DNA from: an uncultured Eubacteriales bacterium
GTDB lineage: Bacteria > Bacillota > Clostridia > Christensenellales > QALW01
DNA: 50,697 nucleotides
Assembly: GCA_900547955.1 (NCBI GenBank)
Contig: URIR01000010.1
Location: 1-50,697, forward strand
Reading direction: 5' to 3'
How positions within the stretch are numbered: position 1 is the stretch's first letter; each line of letters starts with the position of its first letter. The position numbers and the translations under genes are program-made. The notes beneath the pieces are model-generated. The model was not told the DNA's origin and did not search any database. It worked only from the letters and a program-made list of their open reading frames with translations. Positions 8,563 through 17,720 of this stretch are shown here, piece by piece.

Positions 8563-10671
8563 ATGGAATATTTTATAAATCTTAAGCGGGAAGTAGACTG
8601 CATGCCCGACGGACAGCCCAATATGCGGACGCTCCTAATGGCCCGCGGATACAGAAAAGGCTATGATTTACCCATACCCATAGCGCGGGCATTGGCCTTT
8701 GAAGAATTGCTCTCCATGCCTAAATATATATACGAAAACGACCTTATAGCAGGTTCCCTGCGCGGTATCTTCAATAATCCGGTGGAACAGGCCCAGCTTG
8801 ATTACTGCCAGGGCATAATAAACTGCTACGGTTCAAATTATTTTATTACCAACGCCGACCATTTTGCCCCCGATTATCAAAGCGCTCTGAAAGCAGGAAT
8901 ACCTGGAATGCTTGAAGAAATAGAGCGCTCCCTAGTTAAGCATAGTGGAGACCAAAAAAGAGAAACCAATTTAACTGCAATGCGCATATGCCTTACGGCC
9001 TTTAAAGCTTATATACTGGATTACGCCCAAAGCGCCCAAGAAAAAAATCATCCTAATATTGCCGCCAACTGCCGTTTTATTGCGGATAACCCTCCTCAAA
9101 CCTTCGAGCAGGCCCTGCAGCTGGTATGGCTGATTCATTCGGCATTTGTCCTGGAGGGACGTTACGCCATGGCTCTTGGCCGTATAGACCAATATCTGTA
9201 TCCCTATTTTGAAAAAGACATTTCCTGCGGCCGACTGGACGAAAGGCGGGCAACCCTGCTGCTGGCCAGCGTATTTTATAAAATTAAGGAATGCCGTTAT
9301 TTCGGCGCCGACGATGTGGTAAATATCTGTATCGGCGGCCTGCGGCCGGATGGCTCGGGAGGAGTCAGCCGTCTCAGCCATTGCGTGCTGGAAGCGGTAA
9401 AAATATGCAATATCCCAGGACCAAATCTTTCCGCCCGCATTTATCCCTCTATTCCCGATGACTTCTTAGACCATTGCCTTCAGGTTATAGGTACTGGCCT
9501 TGGATATCCCGCGCTCATGAACGACGAAATAAACATACCAGCCCTGCAAAGATACGGATATTCCCTGGAGGACTGCCGCAATTACTGCATGGTAGGCTGC
9601 ATAGAGAATTTTATACCAGGCAAGCAGCCCCCCTGGTCGGACGGACGCTACAACGCCCCCCGCTGCATTGAATTTGCTCTTAACCAGGGACGCTCCTTTC
9701 AAAACGGAATCCAATACGGCACGGATACGCCTCCGGCTGAAGACATAAGAGACATGAACTCCTTTATGGACGCTCTTAAAGCCCAGCTTCAATTTACGGC
9801 GTCCGAATATATGATGAGATTTTTAACAGAAAACGACCGCTATAACCGCAATAATTATACTCAGCCCTTTTTAAGCTGCTTTTGCTTTGACTGTATAGGA
9901 CGCGGACTGGATATAAATCAGGGCGGAGCCTTTTATCCCTCGGCTCACGGCGCTGCCTGCATGGGAGTGGCTACAATGTCCGATTCCCTGGCAGCTCTGG
10001 AATGGGCGGTTTTTGATAAAAAAATTATAACTCTACCCCAGCTCAGAGACGAACTGAAAAATAATTTCGCCGGCAACGAAGCGCTGCGCCTTAAGCTTTT
10101 AAGCGCGCCCAAATACGGAAATAACGATGAATATGCCGATAAATATGCAAGCTGGTACGTCTCCTTCACCTCCGAACTTTTCAGTAAATATCATACCCCG
10201 GACGGAGGCGCGGTATATACGGCTATGGCAGCGAACGTGCAGAATATAAACGCGGGCTGGGAAATAGGCGCTACCCCCGACGGAAGAAAAAGCGGCGAAC
10301 CCATAAGCGACGCCGCCTCCCCAATGCACGGCATGGATAAAAACGGGCCCACAGCCGTTATAAATTCTATTTCCAAGCCTGACTATACCCTTGTAGGAAC
10401 AGGCTCGGTTATAAATCAAAAATACAGTCCCGACCTTTTCAGCAGCGACGCTAAGCGCGCCAAGCTGCTGGCGTTGATAAAAACATACTTTAAAAAGGGC
10501 GGTCAGGAAATACAGATTAATTCCGTATCCCGAGAAGTATTGTCAGACGCGATGGAACACCCCGAAAATTATCCTAATCTGGTCGTAAGGGTTTCGGGCT
10601 TCAGCGCGTATTATATAACTCTTGGCAGGGACGTTCAGGAAGATATTTTAAAAAGGACTGAGCATTTTTGA
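8563..10671 (+). CDS. Glycyl-radical enzyme, short-form, dehydratase-like; substrate unknown
   Basis: 702 residues. The C-terminal glycyl loop RVSGFSAYY places the radical on Gly679. The active-site loop GCIEN gives the thiyl Cys346 and a Glu at 348, the Cys-X-Glu pattern of glycerol, propanediol, choline and hydroxyproline-type enzymes rather than the Cys-Cys of pyruvate formate-lyase. The TPDGRKSGEPISDAASP segment is also typical of the family. The protein is about 80-150 residues shorter than most family members, mainly at the N-terminus, although the ATG has a GGAGG site at correct spacing. It overlaps its activase gene (stop TGA inside the TTG start), so the two are translationally coupled. 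An oxygen-sensitive cytoplasmic C-O, C-N or C-C lyase is expected; the substrate is not deducible. Confidence 0.85.
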   Translation: MEYFINLKREVDCMPDGQPNMRTLLMARGYRKGYDLPIPIARALAFEELLSMPKYIYENDLIAGSLRGIFNNPVEQAQLDYCQGIINCYGSNYFITNADHFAPDYQSALKAGIPGMLEEIERSLVKHSGDQKRETNLTAMRICLTAFKAYILDYAQSAQEKNHPNIAANCRFIADNPPQTFEQALQLVWLIHSAFVLEGRYAMALGRIDQYLYPYFEKDISCGRLDERRATLLLASVFYKIKECRYFGADDVVNICIGGLRPDGSGGVSRLSHCVLEAVKICNIPGPNLSARIYPSIPDDFLDHCLQVIGTGLGYPALMNDEINIPALQRYGYSLEDCRNYCMVGCIENFIPGKQPPWSDGRYNAPRCIEFALNQGRSFQNGIQYGTDTPPAEDIRDMNSFMDALKAQLQFTASEYMMRFLTENDRYNRNNYTQPFLSCFCFDCIGRGLDINQGGAFYPSAHGAACMGVATMSDSLAALEWAVFDKKIITLPQLRDELKNNFAGNEALRLKLLSAPKYGNNDEYADKYASWYVSFTSELFSKYHTPDGGAVYTAMAANVQNINAGWEIGATPDGRKSGEPISDAASPMHGMDKNGPTAVINSISKPDYTLVGTGSVINQKYSPDLFSSDAKRAKLLALIKTYFKKGGQEIQINSVSREVLSDAMEHPENYPNLVVRVSGFSAYYITLGRDVQEDILKRTEHF

Positions 10672-11567
10672 AAAATAAAGCGATAATAAGCGATATACAG
10701 CATTTTTCTCTGGGAGACGGGCCGGGTATACGCACTACGGTATTTTTCAAGGGATGCAACCTGTACTGCCCATGGTGTCATAATCCAGAAACCATCTCCA
10801 CCCGGCCCCAGTTGCTCTTTTTCCAGCCCTTGTGTACAAACTGCGGAAGCTGCGCCGCTCTTTGCCAGCTCCATAATATAGCTGACCGAAAGCATATTTT
10901 TAAGCGCGATAAATGCGTTCTATGCGGAAAATGCGCTTCAGCCTGCCCTACCGGCGCGCTTAAGCTGTATGGAAAAACAATGACGTCGGTTGAAATAATG
11001 AACGATATACTTCAGGATAAGGACTTTTATCAGCAGTCAGGCGGTGGGGTTACTCTCTCCGGAGGGGAGCCTCTCCTGCAGGCAGATTTCTGCGCCGAGC
11101 TGGCTCAGGCCTGCCAAAAGGAAAATTTAAGCGTTATATTAGACACGGCTGGAAACGTAAATTATTCTGAATTTGAAAAGGTGCTGCCTTATATAACAGA
11201 AATATATCTGGATTTAAAAGGAAGCGTCGCAGAAGAAATGTTCCGGCTAACGGGGGCGCGAATGCAGCTGATACTCAATAATTTAAGACGGCTGATAAAT
11301 AATAAGGCAAACGTTACCGTGCGCATTCCAATAATTCCTGAATACAACGATACGCCTGAAAGCGCTGCCGAGGCGGCTGATATTATTAAGGAATACGGAC
11401 CGGCTCCCGTTAATCTTATTCCCTTTCACCGATTAGGCAGCCAGAAATATTCCGCATTGGATAAAAAATATTCCTATGCCCAATATCCGCCCATTAATCC
11501 GCAGGCCCTTGAAACGCTGGCGCAGATATTCCGCCGGGCCGGTCTGGAAGCTGAAATAATGAATTAA
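10668..11567 (+). CDS. Glycyl-radical enzyme activating protein (radical SAM)
   Basis: 299 residues. It generates the glycyl radical on the upstream enzyme using S-adenosylmethionine. The radical-SAM cluster is Cys30-x3-Cys34-x2-Cys37 (GCNLYCPWCHNP). An inserted ferredoxin-like region carries two further CxxCxxCxxxC sets (Cys56/59/62/66 and Cys83/86/89/93), as in activases of dehydratase-type glycyl-radical enzymes and unlike the minimal pyruvate formate-lyase activase. The SGGEP motif for SAM binding is present. Translation starts at TTG (10668-10670), overlapping the upstream stop codon by two bases. Confidence 0.92.
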   Translation: MKNKAIISDIQHFSLGDGPGIRTTVFFKGCNLYCPWCHNPETISTRPQLLFFQPLCTNCGSCAALCQLHNIADRKHIFKRDKCVLCGKCASACPTGALKLYGKTMTSVEIMNDILQDKDFYQQSGGGVTLSGGEPLLQADFCAELAQACQKENLSVILDTAGNVNYSEFEKVLPYITEIYLDLKGSVAEEMFRLTGARMQLILNNLRRLINNKANVTVRIPIIPEYNDTPESAAEAADIIKEYGPAPVNLIPFHRLGSQKYSALDKKYSYAQYPPINPQALETLAQIFRRAGLEAEIMN

Positions 11568-11721
11568 TGACTCATAGAGCAGGCTCTCTTGGAAGTCAAA
11601 CTCACCGAATAAATGCCTGCTATAATTAATAATGATTATATGAGCATGCGGACAAATATATCTTGTATCGCTATATCTGTCTTCTGCTTTATATAAAGCT
11701 TTTGAAAGGAAGGTTTTTTAA

Positions 11722-12819
11722 ATGAAAACAGGAAAGGCTGCAATTTTAACTGCTGTGGATACCCCATTTGAAATAAGGGAATATCCCTTAACCTCTCCCG
11801 CGCCAGGAATGGCTCTGCTGAAAATGGAGGCAAGCGGCATATGCGGAACGGACATACATATCTATCACGGCAAAATCCCCATGGAGCTGCCCAAAATGAT
11901 AGGTCATGAATTTATCGGCAAGATTATAGACGTATCTTCCGAGGACGCTGAAAAATACGGGTTGTCCGTTGGAGACAGCGCCATAGTCGATATAGCCTGC
12001 CCATGCGGCGAATGCCTGCTCTGCCGTGAGGGAGACGACGCAAACTGCATGCATATGGGCGTAACAAACGGCGGCGACCCCGAAACAGCCCCCCATTTTT
12101 TCGGAGGCTACGGCCAGTACAGCTATGCTCCTATAAAAAATCTAATCAAGCTGCCCAAAGAGCTTAATCCCCGCATGGCGTGCGTTTACGCCTGCGCCGG
12201 ACCGACCGTCATCCATGCCTTTGAGCTGGCCAAAAAAGCCAACTGCCAGCTTGAAAAAGCAAAAACGGCAGTAGTGCAGGGATTGGGACCAGTCGGCACC
12301 TTTGCCGTGCTTTATCTGTCTAAATTAGGAGTAAAGCATATCATCGCTTTAACCGCCGGTCATAACCCGCAGCGGGAAGAATTAGCTTTAAAGCTGGGCG
12401 CTAATGAAGTGCTGAATCTGGAAAATTTAAGCCAGGAACAGATTCTTGAGCATATAAAAAGCATTAGCGGCGGTCTGGGAGCCGATTTGGTCTTTGAGGC
12501 TTCAGGCAGTATTAAGGCTGTACCGGCAGGTATGGAAATGCTGCGCAACAGAGGCGTATATCTCATTCCAGGCCAATATTCCAACAGCGGCAAGGCAGAA
12601 ATTTCGCCTCAGCTTATCACATTTAACGCCCTGCATATGATTGGTTCTTCCCAGTATTCCCTTTCGGACGTTGAAGCATATCTGGCCTTTTTGCGCGACA
12701 ACCCCGATACTCATGAAATTATAGCCTCATTAGCCTCATGCTATAAGCTTGAGGATATTAATAAAGCGTTCCAGGACGCTATGGCGGGCAAAAACATTAA
12801 AACAATGCTTGCCGAATAA
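11722..12819 (+). CDS. Zinc-dependent medium-chain alcohol/polyol dehydrogenase
   Basis: 365 residues of the MDR family. Catalytic zinc ligands are Cys41 and the His62-Glu63 pair (GHEF). Structural zinc cysteines cluster at 93, 95, 98, 101 and 109 (CPCGECLLC). The GLGPVG Rossmann loop indicates NAD(P) binding. It resembles threonine dehydrogenase, sorbitol dehydrogenase and their relatives; the exact substrate is unknown. It follows the activase after 154 bases with its own GAAAGGAAGG ribosome site. The simplest model is that it reduces or oxidises an intermediate linked to the glycyl-radical reaction, for example an aldehyde product. Confidence 0.85.
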   Translation: MKTGKAAILTAVDTPFEIREYPLTSPAPGMALLKMEASGICGTDIHIYHGKIPMELPKMIGHEFIGKIIDVSSEDAEKYGLSVGDSAIVDIACPCGECLLCREGDDANCMHMGVTNGGDPETAPHFFGGYGQYSYAPIKNLIKLPKELNPRMACVYACAGPTVIHAFELAKKANCQLEKAKTAVVQGLGPVGTFAVLYLSKLGVKHIIALTAGHNPQREELALKLGANEVLNLENLSQEQILEHIKSISGGLGADLVFEASGSIKAVPAGMEMLRNRGVYLIPGQYSNSGKAEISPQLITFNALHMIGSSQYSLSDVEAYLAFLRDNPDTHEIIASLASCYKLEDINKAFQDAMAGKNIKTMLAE

Positions 12820-12921
12820 GCACTATATATCGCCTTATAAATAATTACCTCCCTTAAGCGCGCCATATGCAAACTGCCGACACGGCGGCGCAAAATCAAA
12901 AGCCGTAATGCCGCCGGACTT

Positions 12922-13057
12922 GGCTGGCGCGTGTAAAAAGGCCCAGGGGGGCGGCTCTTGCGGCCGTTCCGGCCGCCGGGCCGAGCCTTCGGCTCGGCCC
13001 GGGGCAGGCGCAGCCTGCCCAAGAGCCGCCCCCTGGGTCTTTTTGCACGCGCCAGCC
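12922..13057 (+). repeat. Cloverleaf palindromic element C
   Basis: The outer stem of 37-38 bp (12922-12959 with 13021-13057, one bulge and two mismatches) is followed with no gap by three hairpins. They are GCGGCCG-ttc-CGGCCGC (12960-12976), an 11-bp arm with loop ttc (12977-13001) and GGGCAGGC-gca-GCCTGCCC (13002-13020). The right outer strand starts at 13021, so the four-way junction has no unpaired base. It lies 103 nt after the alcohol dehydrogenase gene and about 50 nt before the promoter of the next gene. Confidence 0.88.
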
Positions 13058-13107
13058 ATTTTTAACATTTCTCCTCTCCCCTAATCCCTTCGTAAATTCA
13101 GTATTAT

Positions 13108-13136
13108 TTGTGCTCAAAAGATTATTATGATATAAT
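13108..13136 (+). promoter_or_regulatory. Sigma-A-type promoter for the Lnt-like gene
   Basis: TTGTGC (13108-13113), 17-nt spacer with TGA just before the -10, TATAAT (13131-13136). It lies 58 nt upstream of the start codon. Confidence 0.65.
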
Positions 13137-13193
13137 AATTATGTCAGCGGTTAATCTGCTGAGCAATATTCTTAACGGCCAGGTAACCATAAA

Positions 13194-14801
13194 ATGAATC
13201 TATTTAAACCCCGCTCTTACTTTACCTTTAGGGAGCTCTCAGGCGGACGCTGCTTTCTATACTGCCTGATATCCGGCGCTTTAACCGGGCTATGCGTTTC
13301 TTTGCAGGAAGTTTGGTTTTTATGCTTTTTAACGCTAACCCCCTTTATATATGTAAATCTCTGCATAAAGCATTCGGTCCGCAGACAATTTTTTCTGTCC
13401 GTCACCTTCTTTGCTTCTTATTATACGCCGGTTCTGCTCTGGCTTTACACTCTCACAAAAGTGCTGGCGGATGATGTTTCTCCATTATCGGCATTTCTTA
13501 TAATAACCCTGGCTCTGATTCTTATTCTGCTTGTGCTCTGCACGCTCTCGGCTTTCTGTCTGCTGCCGTTAAAATGGCTTTCCCGGCCCTCGTTCTCAGG
13601 GCTGCTGATATTTTCCAGTCTCTTTATACTAAGCGAATATATCCCCGAATATATGGGGGAATTATCCTTCCCTTGGATACGTCTGGGCAACGCCGCAGCG
13701 CCCTGCGCTCCCTTTATACAATCCGCTTCCCTGTTCGGCAGTCTTTTTATAAGCCTGCTTATATTACTGACCTCCGGGTTCATAACTCTTGCTTTGTCGG
13801 CGCTGCCTAATATAAGGCAGGGCGTTGTATATGCACTAATTGCGCTCCTGATTGTCTCGGCAAATCTGCTTTACGGCGCCTTCAGTCTCAGCCGCCCAGC
13901 AATACCCGAAACAGAAGTATTGCTCGTCCAAGGCAATTATTCTGATTCAAAAAAATGGCGCGAGGATATCAATTCCACCTACGACCGGTATAAATCCTTA
14001 ACTCTAGACGGACTGACCGAACAAACCCAAATAGTAGTATGGCCCGAAACGGCTATCACTACCGTCCTGAAAACCCAGCCCTGGCTGGAGGACCAGTTAA
14101 AGGAATTGGCGTCTCAAAATAATATTACAATAATAACAGGCGCCTTTGATTCAAAAATAAACCCTCAATCCGAACGGGAATACTATAACGCCCTGTTTGT
14201 AATAACCCCTGACGGCGCTATAAGCGAGCCTTATTACAAGCAGGCGCTTGTACCGGTTGGAGAATTTATTCCCTTTGAAAGCGCAGTTTCTCTTATTCTG
14301 CCCTGGGTAAGCGAATTAGGAACGCTCAACGGAACATATTACCCCTCCTCCTTCGGTTCGCAAAACATAGTCTTTCAAACGCCCCAAGGCAAGATAAGCG
14401 GGATAATCTGCTACGAATCCATAATTCCGCACATTGCGCGGGAGCAGGCTAATATGGGCAGCGAACTTCTTGTCATGATAACAAACGACTCCTGGTTTGG
14501 CACGTCTGCGGCCCTCACTCAGCATCTCAGCCACGCGCAGCTGCGCGCCGTAGAAAACGGCAAATATCTTATACGAGCCGGCAATACAGGTATTACCGCC
14601 GTAATTTCTCCGTCCGGCGAGATTATTTCCCGCCTCCCGATAGATACTGCCGCCGCTCTAAACGGTCAAATAAGCTTTGTTTCCGAACGAACGCTGTATT
14701 CCCGAATAGGAGATATTATCCTGCTGCCCGGCCTGCTCCTTACTCTTTTTATTGCGGCCTGCGATATATATAAACATATAAAATTCAAAAAAACGCAATA
14801 G
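13194..14801 (+). CDS. lnt: Apolipoprotein N-acyltransferase-like membrane protein
   Basis: 535 residues. About seven N-terminal membrane segments, roughly residues 20-230, precede a nitrilase-fold domain with the complete catalytic triad: Glu285 (WPE), Lys349 (YYKQALVP) and Cys406 (ICYES). The motif LVPVGEFIPFE matches the Lnt signature. Lnt transfers an acyl chain to the N-terminal cysteine of lipoproteins at the outer face of the cytoplasmic membrane. At least five lipoproteins are encoded in this window, so there is substrate. Lnt is classically proteobacterial and actinobacterial, and its occurrence in Firmicutes is less well characterised. The ribosome site is weak (CCAGG). It heads a codirectional run extending to the LCP gene. 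Confidence 0.85.
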   Translation: MNLFKPRSYFTFRELSGGRCFLYCLISGALTGLCVSLQEVWFLCFLTLTPFIYVNLCIKHSVRRQFFLSVTFFASYYTPVLLWLYTLTKVLADDVSPLSAFLIITLALILILLVLCTLSAFCLLPLKWLSRPSFSGLLIFSSLFILSEYIPEYMGELSFPWIRLGNAAAPCAPFIQSASLFGSLFISLLILLTSGFITLALSALPNIRQGVVYALIALLIVSANLLYGAFSLSRPAIPETEVLLVQGNYSDSKKWREDINSTYDRYKSLTLDGLTEQTQIVVWPETAITTVLKTQPWLEDQLKELASQNNITIITGAFDSKINPQSEREYYNALFVITPDGAISEPYYKQALVPVGEFIPFESAVSLILPWVSELGTLNGTYYPSSFGSQNIVFQTPQGKISGIICYESIIPHIAREQANMGSELLVMITNDSWFGTSAALTQHLSHAQLRAVENGKYLIRAGNTGITAVISPSGEIISRLPIDTAAALNGQISFVSERTLYSRIGDIILLPGLLLTLFIAACDIYKHIKFKKTQ

Positions 14802-14924
14802 TTCTGAAATGCTTGCCGGGAAAATTCGCTTTATTTTTCACAAATATTCTGATATACTATTATAGTAGCTTTTATAGGAGCGGCATTATCCGTTCTTAGC
14901 ACTATTATTAAAGGACGTCTTAAA

Positions 14925-15797
14925 ATGCTTTATATAATAGCCAATCCGCTTGCAGGCGGAGGAAAGGGAAAAGAAACTGCCGTTCTTATAGAAAAAGAGT
15001 TAAATAGGAAGAACATTCCTCATATACTGGAATATACTCAATACCGGGGACACGCCCTGGAGCTGGCCAGAAAAGCCGCGCATTCGGAAGCACGCGCCAT
15101 AGTGGCTTTAGGCGGCGACGGCACCTTCTTTGAAGTGCTGAATGGTATAACCGGCAGCCAAAAGCCCTTAGGGCTGATAAGCGCCGGAAGGGGCAACGAT
15201 TTTATCCGCTCAGCCGTAATTCCGTCCGACCCTATTAAAGCGCTGGACGTTATACTGGCCGGCCGTACCCGTCTGATTGACTGCCTCAGCATTAATGGGA
15301 AGCGCTGTCTTAACGTAACCGGAACCGGGCTGGATGTGGATATATTAATGCGGGCTGATAAATACCGTTCCCGTTTAAAGGGCAGCTTTTCCTATTATCT
15401 GGCGCTTATAGTCTCCCTTGCGGTATTCCCCTTCAGAAAATTTACTTTCAGCGCCGACGGAGGCAAAACGCGGACAGAAAACGCCATGATGGTTTCTCTG
15501 GCCAACGGGAGAATGTGCGGCGGAGGCCTGAAAGTAGCTCCCCAGGCCCTATTGGACGATCAATATATAGATTTTGTCGTTATAAAAAAATTCCCGCGTA
15601 TAAAGCTCCCTTTCCTGCTTGCCAAATTCTTAAAGGGCAAAGTACTGGAGCTTGATTGCGTTGAGCTGCACCGCTGCAAAAGCGTTCGTTTAAGCGTAGA
15701 GCCCGCGCTGCCGTTAAACGTTGACGGAGAACTTCTGGACGCGCTGCCCCTCGAGGCTCAGATAATACCTCAGGCAATAACTATTTTTACCCCATAA
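14925..15797 (+). CDS. YegS/BmrU-type lipid (diacylglycerol) kinase
   Basis: 290 residues. The N-terminal catalytic domain contains NPLAGGGKG and the diagnostic GGDGTFFEVLNG motif; GRGNDF follows at about residue 87. The C-terminal beta-sandwich domain with NVDGE is also typical. These enzymes phosphorylate diacylglycerol or related lipids using ATP at the membrane face. A ribosome site AAGGACG precedes the ATG. It is followed after only 16 bases by the next gene, so it is part of an operon. Confidence 0.9.
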   Translation: MLYIIANPLAGGGKGKETAVLIEKELNRKNIPHILEYTQYRGHALELARKAAHSEARAIVALGGDGTFFEVLNGITGSQKPLGLISAGRGNDFIRSAVIPSDPIKALDVILAGRTRLIDCLSINGKRCLNVTGTGLDVDILMRADKYRSRLKGSFSYYLALIVSLAVFPFRKFTFSADGGKTRTENAMMVSLANGRMCGGGLKVAPQALLDDQYIDFVVIKKFPRIKLPFLLAKFLKGKVLELDCVELHRCKSVRLSVEPALPLNVDGELLDALPLEAQIIPQAITIFTP

Positions 15798-15813
15798 TGG
15801 AGGCCGGCATAGA

Positions 15814-16926
15814 ATGCGTACATATATCCGCAGAAGGCGCAAGCGCAGCCTATTGAAAAAATGGATAATACCCTGCATATTGCTGGCGGCAGTAATTGTT
15901 ACTGCCTGCGTGCTTATATTCCGCCCCCGGCCCTACCGCCAGCTCGGCAAGGAGCTTGTAAAGCTGGATATACCCGCTAATTCGCAGATATGCCCCTTCG
16001 CTTCAGGAGCCGTTTATATAAACGCCGAAGATAAGAGCCTGCATTTTATCGACCAGACCGGAAAAGAGCAGTGGGGCTTTACAAACGCCGTGCCTGAAAT
16101 GAGAATGGCCGCTTCTCCAGGCAGGCTGGCCATATATATTTCTACTAAGCTGCAAATGCTGGACAGCTCGGGAAATTTACTCTTTACCGCCAATTATCAA
16201 TACCCTATTCAAAGCATGGCAGTCGGAGATACAGTCAGCGCCATGCTGCAATATGCCGGAGACAGCGCAAGGCAGGTTTTAGTTATAGACAACCAGGGTC
16301 AAACCCTGGACACCCTTACCGAGCCGTCCGGGCAAAACATAATAAATTTCGGCGTCTTTGGAGAAAACGGCTCGGGCGTATGGATAATAACGGTAGACCA
16401 TTCCTCCGTTACTCCCTCGTACAGATTCTCCACTTACCGATATGAGGAGCAGAAGCGCATAACCGTAAGCTACAGCGACGACGGTCAGGCTCTGTATATG
16501 CCTGTATTTTATTCCTCCTCCATCGCGCTTGTAGGCAGCAGCGAAATAGTAGGGATAGATTATACCGGCGCCGTGCTCTACCGGACGCGCGCTAACGGTT
16601 ATGAATTGGAACAGCAGGATACGGGAGAGGATATGCTGCTTTTAAAAACTCAGCCCGGCGGTCTTAGAGCGGACGCCCCTAATGAAATTATCTGCGTTTC
16701 CAACGACGGCGAATCCTTAAAGCTGTTTTCAGAAGAAAACATTTTAGGAGTGTATTCTACCGAAAAATACTACTATATATTTACTCAGAACAATATGCTG
16801 AGATATGATAAAGGCAATATAAGTAAAGTGGAATTTACGCTGCCCGAAAAAATAACCGAAATTTTCCCCTCAAACGGTTACATTCTGCTTAAAGGGGAAT
16901 CCTATTACCGACTGGAGATTGAATAA
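15814..16926 (+). CDS. DUF5711-type membrane-anchored beta-propeller protein
   Basis: 370 residues. A basic N-terminus (RTYIRRRRKRSLLKK) and one transmembrane helix (about residues 17-37) anchor an extracytoplasmic domain made of repeated short beta strands, many with the pattern of PQQ-like propeller blades (for example SLHFIDQTGKEQWGF, VLVIDNQGQTLDTL, IVGIDYTGAVLYRT). This matches the DUF5711 family as I know it; its role is unknown. The gene sits tightly between the lipid kinase and CvpA (18 nt), an association that suggests envelope function. Confidence 0.75.
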   Translation: MRTYIRRRRKRSLLKKWIIPCILLAAVIVTACVLIFRPRPYRQLGKELVKLDIPANSQICPFASGAVYINAEDKSLHFIDQTGKEQWGFTNAVPEMRMAASPGRLAIYISTKLQMLDSSGNLLFTANYQYPIQSMAVGDTVSAMLQYAGDSARQVLVIDNQGQTLDTLTEPSGQNIINFGVFGENGSGVWIITVDHSSVTPSYRFSTYRYEEQKRITVSYSDDGQALYMPVFYSSSIALVGSSEIVGIDYTGAVLYRTRANGYELEQQDTGEDMLLLKTQPGGLRADAPNEIICVSNDGESLKLFSEENILGVYSTEKYYYIFTQNNMLRYDKGNISKVEFTLPEKITEIFPSNGYILLKGESYYRLEIE

Positions 16927-16944
16927 TAATTCAAAGGAGAATCT

Positions 16945-17652
16945 ATGAATTTTATTGATTTAATAGTCCTTGTGCTCCTGGGCATAGGCTTTTTAATAGG
17001 CTACTATAAGGGCTTTGTCAATACCATAGCCAACGCCGCTTCTTTCGTAGTGGCTTATCTCTTTGCCCTTATATTCCACGGCAGTCTGGCCGGACTGATT
17101 CTGGACAGCACCAGCTTTGGCGATTCGCTCCTTTATTATACCGCAGGCGCTGAAAAGCTTTCGGATATGACTATCGCCAATGTGGACGTAGCCACTCTTT
17201 CAGTAGACAGAATAACCGAAGTCATAACCACTTCAGGCCTGCCTAAGCCCATAGAAGCTCAAATGGAGTATAATATAATAAATCAGGTTTTTCTCGCAGA
17301 CGGGATAACCACCATGAGCGATTATTTCAACCAGACCATAATCAATCTTACCATGTCCCTTATCTGCTTTCTGCTGATATATTTTGTTGTGAGAATTATA
17401 GTGCTGTTTGCCATAGGCTTTGCCGATAAGGTATGGGGACTGCCCGTATTGAAACAGCACGATTCCCTGTTCGGCGGCTGCTTCGGCATATTGCAGGGCG
17501 CCATGATAGCCTTTATCATATTTTCCATTGTTCCCATATTCATGTCGGTGCTGCCCTTGGATATGATAGACGATATGATTCAGGATTCTTTCCTGGGCAG
17601 GTTCTTCTATAATTCCAACATTATATTTAACGTATTATCCGGCCGAATATAA
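16945..17652 (+). CDS. CvpA family integral membrane protein
   Basis: 235 residues with about four membrane helices, beginning NFIDLIVLVLLGIGFLIGYYKGFVN, the characteristic CvpA opening. A long extracellular loop (about residues 60-125) separates helices two and three. Members are linked to colicin V export in E. coli and to envelope homeostasis elsewhere; the exact role here is unknown. AAAGGAGA precedes the ATG. It lies just upstream of ribosomal protein L9 (68 nt). Confidence 0.85.
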   Translation: MNFIDLIVLVLLGIGFLIGYYKGFVNTIANAASFVVAYLFALIFHGSLAGLILDSTSFGDSLLYYTAGAEKLSDMTIANVDVATLSVDRITEVITTSGLPKPIEAQMEYNIINQVFLADGITTMSDYFNQTIINLTMSLICFLLIYFVVRIIVLFAIGFADKVWGLPVLKQHDSLFGGCFGILQGAMIAFIIFSIVPIFMSVLPLDMIDDMIQDSFLGRFFYNSNIIFNVLSGRI

Positions 17653-17720
17653 CAACATTTCTGCCCGCAGACAGAACAGGCCGTTACATATATTTCTGCG
17701 GAGAAACGAGGCGTTTATTT

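Noticed and set aside
8563..10671. Pyruvate formate-lyase
   Set aside because: The active site has a single Cys in GCIEN, not the adjacent Cys-Cys pair of true PflB, and the activase has the two-cluster extension.
12922..13057. Cloverleaves as tRNA or tmRNA genes
   Set aside because: The arms are far too long, there is no T-loop GTTCRANNC, no 7-bp acceptor with discriminator, and no anticodon-loop pattern.
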